A stretch of 64,000 nucleotides of DNA from Sipunculus nudus. Lineage: Eukaryota; Annelida; Sipuncula; Golfingiida; Sipunculidae. Location: NCBI GenBank assembly GCA_026874595.1, contig CM049313.1, forward strand, positions 36,280,159 through 36,344,158. The letters are read 5' to 3'. The translations under genes and the position numbers were made by a program. Shown here piece after piece: positions 26,205 through 36,799 of this stretch. The first letter of the stretch is position 1. Each line of letters opens with the position of its first letter. The notes under the pieces were generated by a model that was not told the origin of the DNA, did no database searches, and worked only from the letters and a program-made list of their open reading frames with translations.

Positions 26205-26745
26205 CAGTGATGTAGGACCCAGGTCAAGACTTGTACTTGAGTCCACTTTTTCAGGAACTTGTACTTGGACTCAATGATCCTTGACTTGTATTTGGACTTG
26301 AAGGTCATGACTTGAGAACTCAGGCTCAGTCCATCCCAAGTTTACTAGAACAAAGGTTACCTGAGGTCTGATGATAGGATTGGAAAACACACCATAGAAA
26401 CTAAGTTGTTTACAAACTTAACAGAATATTTCAAATAGTTTGATCTAACCCATACTGAATTACCTCCTGAATATCCAAACAGGAGAGATCTCTAACTAAA
26501 TGTATTTAATATTAAAGTTAAAAAGCAAGCATGGACTATAAAGAAAATACACTAATAACAACTTTTCAATTGTTTCAATAATTTATTTGTTATTAGACTT
26601 GGACTCAGTTCTGAAGAGACTCAGATTAGAAGAAGTGGGACTTGGACTCCAACCTAAAAGACTTTTGACTTGGCCTCAACAAGCCTGGACTAGGACATTC
26701 ACTAACACTTGATTATGTGGACTTGACTACAACATTGGTGCCCTG
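26205..26745. repeat. diverged GACTTGGACTC-rich repeat
   Basis: Repeated, diverged strings of the type ACTTGGACTC/ACTTGAGTCC cluster at 26225-26340 and again at 26597-26730, separated by unique AT-rich sequence. This looks like two arms of one old dispersed repeat; family unknown. Confidence 0.55.
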
Positions 26746-26790
26746 AACCACAAATAGTGGAACTCTATGGGTATTTAACCCCAAAAGGCT

Positions 26791-27945
26791 ACCTGAAATT
26801 ATTGCACTTCCAGATGCTGATGTATGCTTGATATCAGACATATATAACAAACATCTGAGCCATTTTGAATGCTTTCACCTGAAACATACTTATGCATAAA
26901 ACCCTTGTGGTCCCCTGCTTTAAACAACCGTCCTGTGGTCCTCTTTCCTACATAACAGTCCTGTGGTCTCCTGTTCTACATAACAGTCCTGTGGTCTCCT
27001 GTTCTACATAACAGTCTTGTGGTCTCCTGTTCTACATAAGAGTCCTGTGGTCCTCTTTACTACATAAGAGTCCAGTGATCTCCTGTTCTACATAAGAGTC
27101 CTGTGGTCTCCTCTTCTACATAACAGTTCTGTGGTCTCCTCTTCTACATAACAGTCCTGTGGTCTCCTCTTCTACATAACAGTCCTGTGGTCTCCCTTCT
27201 ACATAAGAGTCCTGTGGGCCCCTGTTCTACATAACAGTCCTGTGGTCTCCTGTTCTACATAACAATCCTGTGGTCTCCTGTTCTACATAACAGTCCTGTG
27301 GTCTCCTGTTCTACATAAGAGTCCTGTGGTCTCCTCTTCTACATAACAGTCCTGTGGTCTCCTCTTCTACCTGAAATTATTGCACTTCCAGATGCTGATG
27401 TATGCTTGATATCAGACATATATAACAAACATCTGAGCCATTTTGAATGCTTTCACCTGAAACATACTTATGCATAAAACCCTTGTGGTCCCCTGCTTTA
27501 AACAACAGTCCTGTGGTCCTCTTTCCTACATAACAGTCCTGTGGTCTCCTGTTCTATATAACAGTCCTGTGGTCTCCTGTTCTACATAACAGTCTTGTGG
27601 TCTCCTGTTCTACATAAGAGTCCTGTGGTCCTCTTTCCTACATAAGAGTCCTGTGATCTCCTGTTCTACATAAGAGTCCTGTGGTCTCCTCTTCTACATA
27701 ACAGTCCTGTGGTCTCCTCTTCTACATAAGAGTCCTGTGGTCTCCTCTTCTACATAACAGTCCTGTGGTCTCCCTTCTACATAACAGTCCTGTGGTCCCC
27801 TGTTCTACATATGAGTCCTGTGGTCTCCTGTTCTACATAAGAGTCCTGTGGTCTCCTGTTCTACATAAGAGTCCTATGGTCTCCTGTTCTACATAACAGT
27901 CCTGTGGGCCCCTGTTCTACATAACAGTCCTGTGGTCTCCTGTTC
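26791..27945. repeat. ~578-bp direct segmental duplication containing satellite edge
   Basis: About 130 bases of unique sequence (ACCTGAAATT... to ...CTGCTTTAAACAAC) plus following satellite units occur at 26791 and 27369. The unique parts are identical or nearly so by eye, so the event is recent. The exact end of copy 2 is blurred by the satellite. Confidence 0.85.
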
Positions 27946-28145
27946 TACATAACAATCCTGTGGTCTCCTGTTCTACATAACAGTCCTGTGGTCTCCTGTT
28001 CTACATAACAGTGCTGTGGTCTCCTGTTCTACATAACAGTCCTGTGGTCCCCTGTTTTACATAACAGTCCTGTGGTCTCCTGTTCTACATAACAGTCCTG
28101 TGGTCTCCTGTTCTACATAACAAGTCCTGTGGTCCTCTTTCCTAC
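26903..28145. repeat. 28-bp satellite array, left part
   Basis: Consensus CCTGTGGTCTCCTGTTCTAC + ATAACAGT (28 bases), with variants CTCTTCTAC, CTCTTTCCTAC and ATAAGAGT. It continues at 29107 after an inserted element. A segment starting ACCTGAAATTATTGCACTTC (26791) is repeated at 27369, so the left edge and part of the array were duplicated together with a step of about 578 bases. Confidence 0.97.
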
Positions 28146-29106
28146 GGCTCTAGGACAACTACCCCCCAGATAATTACCCCCCAGACAATTACCCCCTGAC
28201 AATTACCCCCTGGACAATAACCCCCCAGACAATTACCCCCCAGACAATTACCCCCCAGGACAATTACCCCCTTGGACAACTACCCCCCAGACAACTACCC
28301 CACAGACAATTAACCCCGGTACAATTACCCCCTGGACAACTACCCCCTGGACAACTACCCCAATGGTATAACAACACTTTTAAAGTACACATAGTACAAA
28401 CTAAAAGTTAAAGCTTCCGATTGTAAGTAAAACAAATACCGGTGATAATATATTTCAAACCAAGCATTGGTACATACATTATGTGTATTGTAAAAATAGA
28501 AAATCATACATGAGTTGCCCTTTACTAGTTCTATGCAATGCCTCTCAGATGATTGTATTGTATATTGTAAAATAAAATTGTAAATATATGGTAAAAAGTC
28601 CATTATATGAAATATGCTTTACATTGGCAGGTTATTAAACAAAAGCTTTGTAAACATATGGTCCATATAACCACCCGCAAGCTTACAATATAATTCCATC
28701 CAAATAGGGAATACCATTCATTCTGATCCATTCTTACAAGTCTCTATAAGTAATATCATAATAAGTAATAACATGATATTATCATCTAAAGTTATATTCT
28801 TTTAATTTTTTGTTTGCAATTAATTTTTATTTATTTCTTTGGCATTCTTTGCTACTCATTAGCAACACAGAATATATTTTAAATGTATAACGTGTACTTT
28901 AAATGTGTAATTTATACCATGGGGGTAATTGTCCAGGGGGTAGTTGTCCAGGGGGTAGTCATCTGGGGGTAGTTGTCCCAGGGGGTAACTGTCCCAGGGG
29001 GTAATTGTCCGGGGGTAACTGTCTGGGGGGTAATTGTCCAGGGGGTAGTTGTCAGGGGGTAATTGCCCGGGGGGTAATTGTCCGGGGGGGTAGTTGTCCT
29101 GTTGCC
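28146..29106. mobile_element. element with terminal inverted repeats made of tandem arrays
   Basis: It interrupts the 28-bp satellite. The ends are GGCTCTAGGACAACTACCCC and, on the complement, GGCAACAGGACAACTACCCC, giving about 22-base inverted repeats with three mismatches. Each arm is a tandem array: ACAATTACCCCCCAG-like units at 28152-28365 and their complement at 28920-29100. They flank about 550 bases of unique AT-rich loop with no meaningful open frame. CTTTCCTAC sits directly outside both ends (28137-28145, 29107-29115) like a 9-base target duplication. However, the same string belongs to satellite variants, so this is suggestive only. Confidence 0.7.
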
Positions 29107-30060
29107 CTTTCCTACATAACAGTGCTGTGGTCTCCTGTCCTACATAACAGTCCTGTGGTCTCCTGTTCTACATATTAGTCCTGTGGTCTCCTGTTCTACA
29201 TAACAGTCCTGTGGTCTCCTCTACTACATAACAGTGCTGTGGTCTCCTGTCCTACATAACAGTTCTGTGGTCTCCTGTTCTACATAACAGTCCTGTGGTC
29301 TCCTGTTCTACATAACAGTCCTGCTGCCCTTTCCTACATAACAGTGCTGTGGTCTCCTGTCCTACATAACAGTCCTGTGGTCTCCTCTTCTACATAACAG
29401 TCCTGTGGTCTCCTCTTCTACATAACAGTCCTGTGGACTCCTGTTCTACATAACAGTCCTGTGGTCTCCTGTTCTACATAACAGTCTTGTGGTCTCCCTT
29501 CTACATAACAGTCCTGTGGTCCTCTTTCCTACATAACAGTCCTGTGGTCTCCTGTCCTACATAAAAGTCCTGTGGTCTCCTGTTCTACATAACAGTCTTG
29601 TGTTCTCCCTTCTACATAACAGTCCTGTGGTCCTCTTTCCTACATAAGAGTCCTGTGATCTCCTGTTCTACATAACAGTCCTGTGGTCTCCCTTCTACAC
29701 AAGTCCTGTGGTCTCCTCTTCTACATAACAGTCCTGTGGTCTCCTCTTCTACATAACAGTGCTGTGGTCTCCTGTTCTACATAACAGTGCTGTGGTCTCC
29801 TCTTCTACATAACAGTCCTGTGGTCTCCTCTTCTACATAAGAGTCCTGTGGTCTCCTCTTCTACATAAGAGTCCTGTGGTCTCCTCTTCTACATAACAGT
29901 CCTGTGGTCTCCTCTTTTACATAACAGTCCTGTGGTCTCCTGTTCTACATAACAGTCCTGTGGTCTCCTGTTCTACATAACAGTCCTGTGGTCTCCTGTT
30001 CTACATAACAGTCCTGTGGTCCCCTATTCTGGTTAACAGCCTTGTGGTCCCCCTGTTCTG
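29107..30060. repeat. 28-bp satellite array, right part
   Basis: The same 28-base unit as on the left. Variant GCTGCCCTTTCCTACATAAC appears near 29330. Units decay after about 30010 (CTATTCTGGTTAACAGCCTT), marking the true right edge. Confidence 0.97.
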
Positions 30061-30408
30061 GATTGGAGACCTGTGATTATGTGTTCTGTATAACTGATAT
30101 AAAACTCGGCATAACAGACTTATGCTCATCAAACCTGTCCTGTGTCCACAATACATCCTGTATATTTTCAAACCTCTACTATTTTCTACATCCTCTTACT
30201 TAGTTATAATTCACATTTCTTAAGTCAGATTCAGGTATCATAGTTGCCCTCACCTCTTGCAGTTATTTTTAAGATTAAAAAAACTGAACTGTATGGGACC
30301 TTCTTTTCAAACAAATAGCCCATGGGCCAAACTGCTCAGCTGAAACTGACGTACTGATACATCATTAATTATTGATGTTATGATCTGGTGAAAAGATATG
30401 GAAGCTTG
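30061..30408. other. non-coding unique DNA
   Basis: Short unique stretch between the satellite and the 2.6-kb repeat. Nothing recognised. Confidence 0.4.
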
Positions 30409-33027
30409 AACAAGGGACCCATAGGTCACGGCGCTCAGCTGTTATATATGATAAAAAATATGATTTTGGAAAGAGGCACATGCTTGTTTTGTGTGGTAAT
30501 GAATATAAGCTTTATCATGAGTTGTTGGTGTTTAGCTTATGTACGATTTTGATAGTATCTTTGGAGACAGGGAAGAGGATTGATTTCATTTATTTTATTA
30601 ACAAATGGAGTGCTATTGTCCCACAGATTTTGCCTTGGCCATATAACTTATAAGCAGCACATATATTAAAGAGTTTAACTATTTATTAAAATTTAATAAC
30701 AAATATTGTGCCAATATAATTTTTATATAAAAAAAAATAATAAGAAAATCATATGATTTTTTAAAATTAAATATAACTGAAATGATTATTGAAATAATAT
30801 TATAGAATATATTCATGAATGCATTCATGAATACATTTTGAAAGTATCTGCACTGGTGTTCAAATACTTTCATTTTTACCTGAATTCCCATTCTTATGCA
30901 ATAAAATTTTTTAATGCAGTACATGCATATTCATATTCGTATTCAAATACATTTGCAAAGCATTCGCACCATGTCTAGTATTTATTCAGTTTTAGCCAAA
31001 CAAAGATGTTGAGAATCCAGAATATACAAAATTCACAAATTTAAATAATGATCATAAGTTCCTGGTTTTATGGCTTTTATTTATATTTAAAAAAAATAAA
31101 TGTAATATATTCACTTTGGACTACTTTCACATCAATCTACACACTAGACACAGTAGGAATCTAGATTAATATTATCAACTGCATCTTTGTCTATCATTAA
31201 TTTCCTTCATATGATATCTAATGATTAGTAATGAATAATATGATTTATTTTTTTACCATTAAAATTTCACTGAAAAATACCATAGGTGACTGCATGGTGT
31301 TATTTGGAATAACATTGACATTGACATTCTATCCATCCATACAAGATTCTTACATCATCAGTAACTGCAAGTTAATTTTCTGTTACTCATCAACTAACAA
31401 ACTCCTTTTCTATTAATTTTTCTTTAATTTGTTATAAAAAAACAATACAAAATAATTCATTAGCTGCCTGGCTGCCCCAGTGTATGCTTCGCTCAAGCAT
31501 GCATTATCTGATGAAAGGTCAACAAGGTCAACATACAGGTGACTGAAGAGGGGCTGGATTAAGCCTGGGTCTGACATGGTCTCATAAAAACATTAATAAA
31601 AGCTACAATATCTGGCCATTTCTTTCAGCTTTCTAAACTACAGAGAGGAAATCCTTATGTGTGAATGATATGAAAATTATATCAACAGTGCTCTCAGGAA
31701 ACAAACGTGTCATGGTCAAAGTTGGGCAAAATTTAAGGTACTAATTTTAAATTTATACTAATAACTAATAAAATTTGAAAAATTCAGAACTAATTTTTGG
31801 TATTCAATTGAATCTTGATTATATAATGTTACATCCCTGACAAAAAATCTCTAGCTTCAGCAATCCTCTTGTTAAGGGAGTGAATATATTTCTTGATTTT
31901 TTAAAAAGTGCATTATGTTTGGGCCCATAACTTAAAACAATTAAGCAATACTGACATCATTTCTGGCATGTGCATAGCGAATGTATAGAAAAATATGTAT
32001 ATCATATATGATCAAAGTCAGATCAGTGGTTTTGATATTAGGCAGTCTTACAGTGTAACAATGGGTTTTTAATGGAAAAATGAAGTTTTTCATTAATATT
32101 TCAAAGGAATTAAATCCTAGTGATCAAATTCTTGGCATGGTAGGGGATTTTGGAGACATCTAACTCTATGCTAAATTTAAGGAACTTAGAGCTGAAGCTG
32201 GGGAGCTGAGCTCTAGCAAACTGCATAATACTAGCTTGATGTAAACTTGATGTGACATGGTGCTTGAAAACTTGAATAAAATCTACAGTTTTTCATAAAC
32301 TGGTTTCAAATTTTTGGTTTTAATAGACAAAATGCTAACAAAAACATGCTATGAAAATTAAATCCACAGTACTTACAAGAAAAAAACGTGCCATGGTCAA
32401 ACTTGGGCAAAATTTAAGGTACCAATTTTATATTTTTGCCAATATTTAAAAAGATTTAACAGATTTTGATCTAATTTTTGGTATACAATTAAATTTTGAT
32501 CAATTTGTTGAAGTTGTATTACTGAAAAAAGTCCCTACCTTTAACACTTTTGGTCTTAAGTGACCAAAAATCTTTCCTGATTTTTTTACAAAGTCCATTA
32601 TGTTTGGGCCCATAACTTTTTTAAATTAAATAATACTGACTTAATTTCTGGCATGTACATAGGAACTATATAGAGGAATATTTATGGTAAATATGAAGAA
32701 AACCAGATGAGTGGTTTTGATATTAGGCAGTCCTGAAGTGTGAAAATAGATTTCTAATAAAAAATTGAGGTTTTTCCTTAATATCTCGAAGGAACGAAGT
32801 CCTATTGACCCAATTTTTGGCATGGTAGGAGATTTTGGGGACATCTAACTGTATGGCGAATTTTAGATTCGTAGGTCCAATGGTGTCGAAACGTGCCAGT
32901 CTTACAGACGGACATCTGGACAGACGGATGGATGGACGGACAGACAGACGGACAGACGGACGGCACGACGGACGACGGACAATGGACCACAACTATAGCT
33001 CAGATGACTTATAGTCAGCTGAGCTAA
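30409..33027. mobile_element. 2.6-kb dispersed repeat, copy 2 with both termini
   Basis: Starts AACAAGGGACCCATAGGTCA..CGCTCAGCTG and ends ACTTATAGTCAGCTGAGCTAAA, the terminal pair also seen at 16607/18242 and 33788/35075. The body matches 14907-16606 plus 18243-19150. Before the end lies a (GACG/GACA)n stretch at about 32905-32980, then AATGGACCACAACTATAGCTC. No transposase or reverse transcriptase is detectable, so the element is non-autonomous. Confidence 0.85.
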
Positions 33028-33029
33028 AG

Positions 33030-33787
33030 ATGGGTGTAATGACTCCAAGAGTGCTCATAAATATGCTTTTTGCCCATGCATATTCCTTAGGATATATGTT
33101 ACAGTGACCTTATTAAAGCTTTCTCAGAAGATTTTACCAGGAACTCCCTGAACCCTAAGTTAGAAGTTTCTATGTCCAACTGTAACAAATCATGCAAATC
33201 TGTCCTATAGTGTGCTCAAATCATGTTCTTCCACATATCTTACAAAATATAGGTCACCATGACCCAATTTTTAGGTTTCCAAAGAAATTTACCCAGGACC
33301 TGCCTAAATGTCATGTTAGAAGATTCTAGGCCAAATGGATACCATTTGTGCCTCATCTGACTCACTGGGAGCTCAAATTCATTTTTTGGTCCATAGTTTG
33401 GAAAATATAGGTTACCATGACCTAATTTCAAGTTTCCAAGGAGATTTGCTTAGGAATTCCCTGAATGTACAGTTAGAAGATTCCAGGTGCAAGAGTTAAG
33501 TTTTGACTGTCTGGGTGCTTAAGGTCATGTTCTTGGCCAGTAGCTGGAAGGATATAGGTCACCATAACCTAATTTAAGATTTCCATGGACATTTGCCAAG
33601 ACTTCCCTGGATGTTTCATTAGAAGATTCTAGGGCAAGTGAATACAATTTATGACCAGTCTGACCACTGGGTGTTCAAATTCATGTTTTAAACCTGTAGT
33701 TTGTGAAATTTAAGTCACAATGACCTAATTTCAGGTTTCCAAGGAGATGAACCCTATTAATGGCCAAGCTGCTTCATTTGCAGTTCA
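33030..33787. repeat. ~155-bp tandem repeat related to the 340-bp units
   Basis: The anchor ACCATGACCTAATTTCAGGTTTCCAAGGAG (in variants, no single form throughout) recurs at about 33260, 33415, 33560 and 33715. That gives a period near 150-155 bases, followed each time by an AGAAGATTCTAGG-type string. The anchor is also part of the larger ~340-base units nearby, so the two arrays share ancestry. Confidence 0.7.
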
Positions 33788-35075
33788 AACAAGTGACCCA
33801 GGGGTCATTACGCTCAGCTGACTAGGAAAAAATTCACAAAAGGAATTTTATCAATGCCAATTTTGTAGCTGGTACCCCATTTAACATAAGCATAGTTCAG
33901 ATGATATGAGTAACAGAGACCTAATTTTAGGTTTCCAAGGAGATTTTTCATGGATCTCCCAGAGCAATGATTACAATTTGTGCCTTGTTAATAGACAACC
34001 ACATCTTTGAAGGTCTCAAGATAATGTGTAAACTTTAAAAATCCAAGTGGTGCCACCAGTCTGCAGGAACTGATGAAACACTCAATGATGAATGTGCATG
34101 CAAAGAATCATTGTTATGAATTCATGGTTCAGAAACTGGAGGTTTTATATAAAATGTTTATTTATAATGAAATGTACTTACAAGCCCTATAGCTCAAAAG
34201 ATATGGGTAACAGAGACCTAATTTCAGATTTCCAAGGAGATTTTTCATGGATGTCTCTGCATTTTAAGTAAGATGGATCTAGATTGAATTGTTACGTTTT
34301 GTACCCTGTTAACAGACGACTGCATCTTTGAAGGCCTCAAAAATAGACACAAAATGCATAAAAAATTTTTAAAAATCCAGGTGGTACCACCAGTCTGCAG
34401 GATATGATGAAATATTCCATGATCAATATCCATGCAAAGAAATCATGGTGATCAATGCAATAGTTGTTCAGATACTTGAGCTTTTGTATCAAATTTTCCA
34501 TTATTCTGTGGGGTACTTTGGAGCCCCATAGCTCACAGGTTATGGGGAACAGAGCCCTAATTTCAGGTTTCCGTGGAAACTTTTCATGGGCCTCCTAGCA
34601 CGTCAAGAGAGAAGATTCTAGGTCCAGTCATTACAATTTGTGCCCTGTTAACAGATGACCAAATCTTAAGAGGTCTCAAAAATACAGAAAAAAAATTGTA
34701 AAAATTGAAAAACTATAGGTGCCGCCACTAGACTGCAGAAACTGATGTATCATTCCATGATCAATATCCATGCAAAGATTCACGGTGATCAATGCAATAG
34801 ATGTTCAGATACTTGAGCTTTTGTATCAAATTTTCCTTTATTCTGTGGGGTACTTCGGGCCCCCTTTGCTCAGAGGTTTTGGGTAACAGAGACCTAATTA
34901 TAGATTTCCAAGGATATTTTTCATGGACCTCCCTGGATGTCAAGTAAGAAGATTCCAGGTCCAGTGGTTACAAATTGTGCCTGGTTATCAGACAAAGAGA
35001 CAGACAGAAAGACAGATGGACGACCGACAAATAGTGATCGCTTTAGCTCAGATGACTTTTAGTCAGCTGAGCTAA
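33788..35075. mobile_element. second non-autonomous element with ~337-bp internal units
   Basis: Begins AACAAGTGACCCAGGGGTCA..CGCTCAGCTGAC and ends GACTTTTAGTCAGCTGAGCT. Its internal units are anchored by CCACCAGTCTGCAG at about 34055 and 34389 and CCACTAGACTGCAG at about 34726, with steps of about 335. It is homologous to 16607-18242 but has different unit numbers and more divergence. Minus frames inside (34245-34433, 34761-34943) are chance frames in the repeat. Confidence 0.8.
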
Positions 35076-35434
35076 AAAATTGGGAAAAATGTTTGAAAAT
35101 TAAAACAAATTGAGGTGGTGCTACCAGTCTTCAGGAAATGATGAAACACACAAAGATCAATATGCATGGAAAGGGTCATGTCAATCAATGCATTAGTTAT
35201 TCAGATACTGGAGCTTTTGTGTCCATTTTTTTATTACACTCGGGGTATTTACAAGCCCAATAGCTCGGAGGATATAGGTTGCAGTGACCTAATTTCAGGT
35301 TTCCCAGGATATTTTTTTTGGACTTCAAAGTGTGTTCAGACAGAAGTTCTAGGTCTAGCTGTTATGATTCAGTGTGCCCTGTTAACAGCCTGATGGAGCT
35401 ATAGCTCAGATGACTTTCAGTCAGCTGAGCTAAA
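35076..35434. mobile_element. extra single unit with the same right terminus
   Basis: One further unit (TGGTGCTACCAGTCTTCAGG at about 35113) ending in ACTTTCAGTCAGCTGAGCTA. It lies directly after the previous element's right end. It may be a tandem end-to-end extension or a truncated neighbour. Confidence 0.65.
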
Positions 35435-36689
35435 AGTCTATCACATTCTTTTCTATCATTATTTTTACACATTTTGGGCAAATCTTAGGTTCCTAAGGGC
35501 TGGCTCTGTCATGCATTGATCCTATTCTTATACTAAACTTATCCTAAATATCTCAATAAATTCCATGTATTATATTAGGAAAATGTCATTAACAAATTGG
35601 GGAATTTTGTATGAAATTCACTGGCGTCTCATATTTGGGGCATCATCATGAATCTGATCCAGAGAGGCATGAAAAATGACCCAGATTGAGCGATATAGGA
35701 GCAATTAAGGGAAGTTGTTTGCCCACTGAGATTTACAGTATTTTCTTACAAATACCATTCTAATTTCTATATAGGAGGCTAAAATTTATTTTAAAATATT
35801 ATAACAATCGTTCCAGCAGAAGAGTTGTAAAATATATGATTATCTTATCATCACTAGCCAATCACATACCGCTTGGCATGTCATATGATTTTGTTTTTAT
35901 ATATTTATATATATATACATATATAGGCACATCAGTGATAGTCTTTTAAACAGACACAAGGTGGCACTACCCTAGCGGCTACAATCACTACTTTCAGTAG
36001 CAAATTTATTCAATAGCATTAAAAAAATATGGCAAATTGTGAAAGCGTACCTCCAATTAAATATTCATTTGGGTCCCAATGAATGTCTTCTAGCTTGGAA
36101 CACATACAATTCAGATATATCTGATAGGGGTCATGAATAGTAATACAGGTAAAATACCATGAGATATATACATAAAAGCATGTATTTTTTTTCATGTATT
36201 AAAAAAAAGGAGTACTTTTTGTTTGTTGTTTGTGAATACAAGGTAATCAAATATTTTTGGATGAATTCCATCATATATAAGGTAGGAGTTGGTGGCAGGT
36301 TTGATCTTAATTTGGATGCTTATACAGTTAGATACTTTAGCTGAAGAAATATGTGTGCATCAATGACTATACATTCTAAGCAAAAACAAGGTGTGTCTTC
36401 ATATGAGGTAGCGAATTCTGTTGAATTCTGCTGGGATCAGTTGAGGGAATGTACGCTGTTTCCCCTTTGTGGCGGTGGGTGTTGTAGCTTTCCTAAACTT
36501 GAGTTACTGGTGCGGGTAAAACACCAGGGGTCTCTCGCGGCTTCCTGTTGGGTTTGGTGGCATTATGTCTATTGGCTCTCAAAATTATGCTTAAGGAGCA
36601 CACAGGGCTGGGGTCTTGACCACAGCAACCTGTAGCTGCTCAACAAAGCAAAAAACTTTTTAAGTCGAGACATGCTATGTAGTACCTAC
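35435..36689. other. non-coding DNA below the last RCC1 exon found
   Basis: AT-rich unique DNA with a TATATA tract near 35900-35925 and a GC-balanced part at 36440-36620. The 3' continuation of the RCC1 gene was sought here and not found. Confidence 0.45.
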
Positions 36690-36799
36690 CCTAAAGCTGC
36701 CACCCTCCTGTCCTTAAACAGCATCAGTGAATGTTTCTCTCCACAAGCTACCTGGAGGACAGGGCGATGAATCAAAGTTCGTAACAGGTGGGGGCGCAC
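36690..36799 (-). CDS. RCC1-repeat protein, internal 110-nt exon
   Basis: Minus-strand exon between the acceptor CTTGTTTCAG and the donor TTAGG|GTAGGT, 110 nt (36 codons plus two bases), phase 0 in and phase 2 out. It reads VRPHLLRTL followed by VLQVACGEKHSLMLFKD and ends VAAL(G). The V-A-C-G-x-x-H-S-L core and the following strand toward G are a complete RCC1 half-repeat, spaced from the previous blade as the family requires (about 50-60 residues between CGxxH motifs). It joins in frame to the 39590-39800 exon. The next exon should supply one base to finish a glycine codon and then an N-x-x-G-Q-x-G turn. I searched lower coordinates by eye for that and did not find it, so the downstream intron is probably longer than 36 kb or the exon is diverged. 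Confidence 0.9.

Noticed and set aside
26903-30060. Regular 28-bp repeats, superficially CRISPR-like
   Set aside because: Units are directly adjacent with no unique spacers, and the sequence is clearly eukaryotic. This is a minisatellite.
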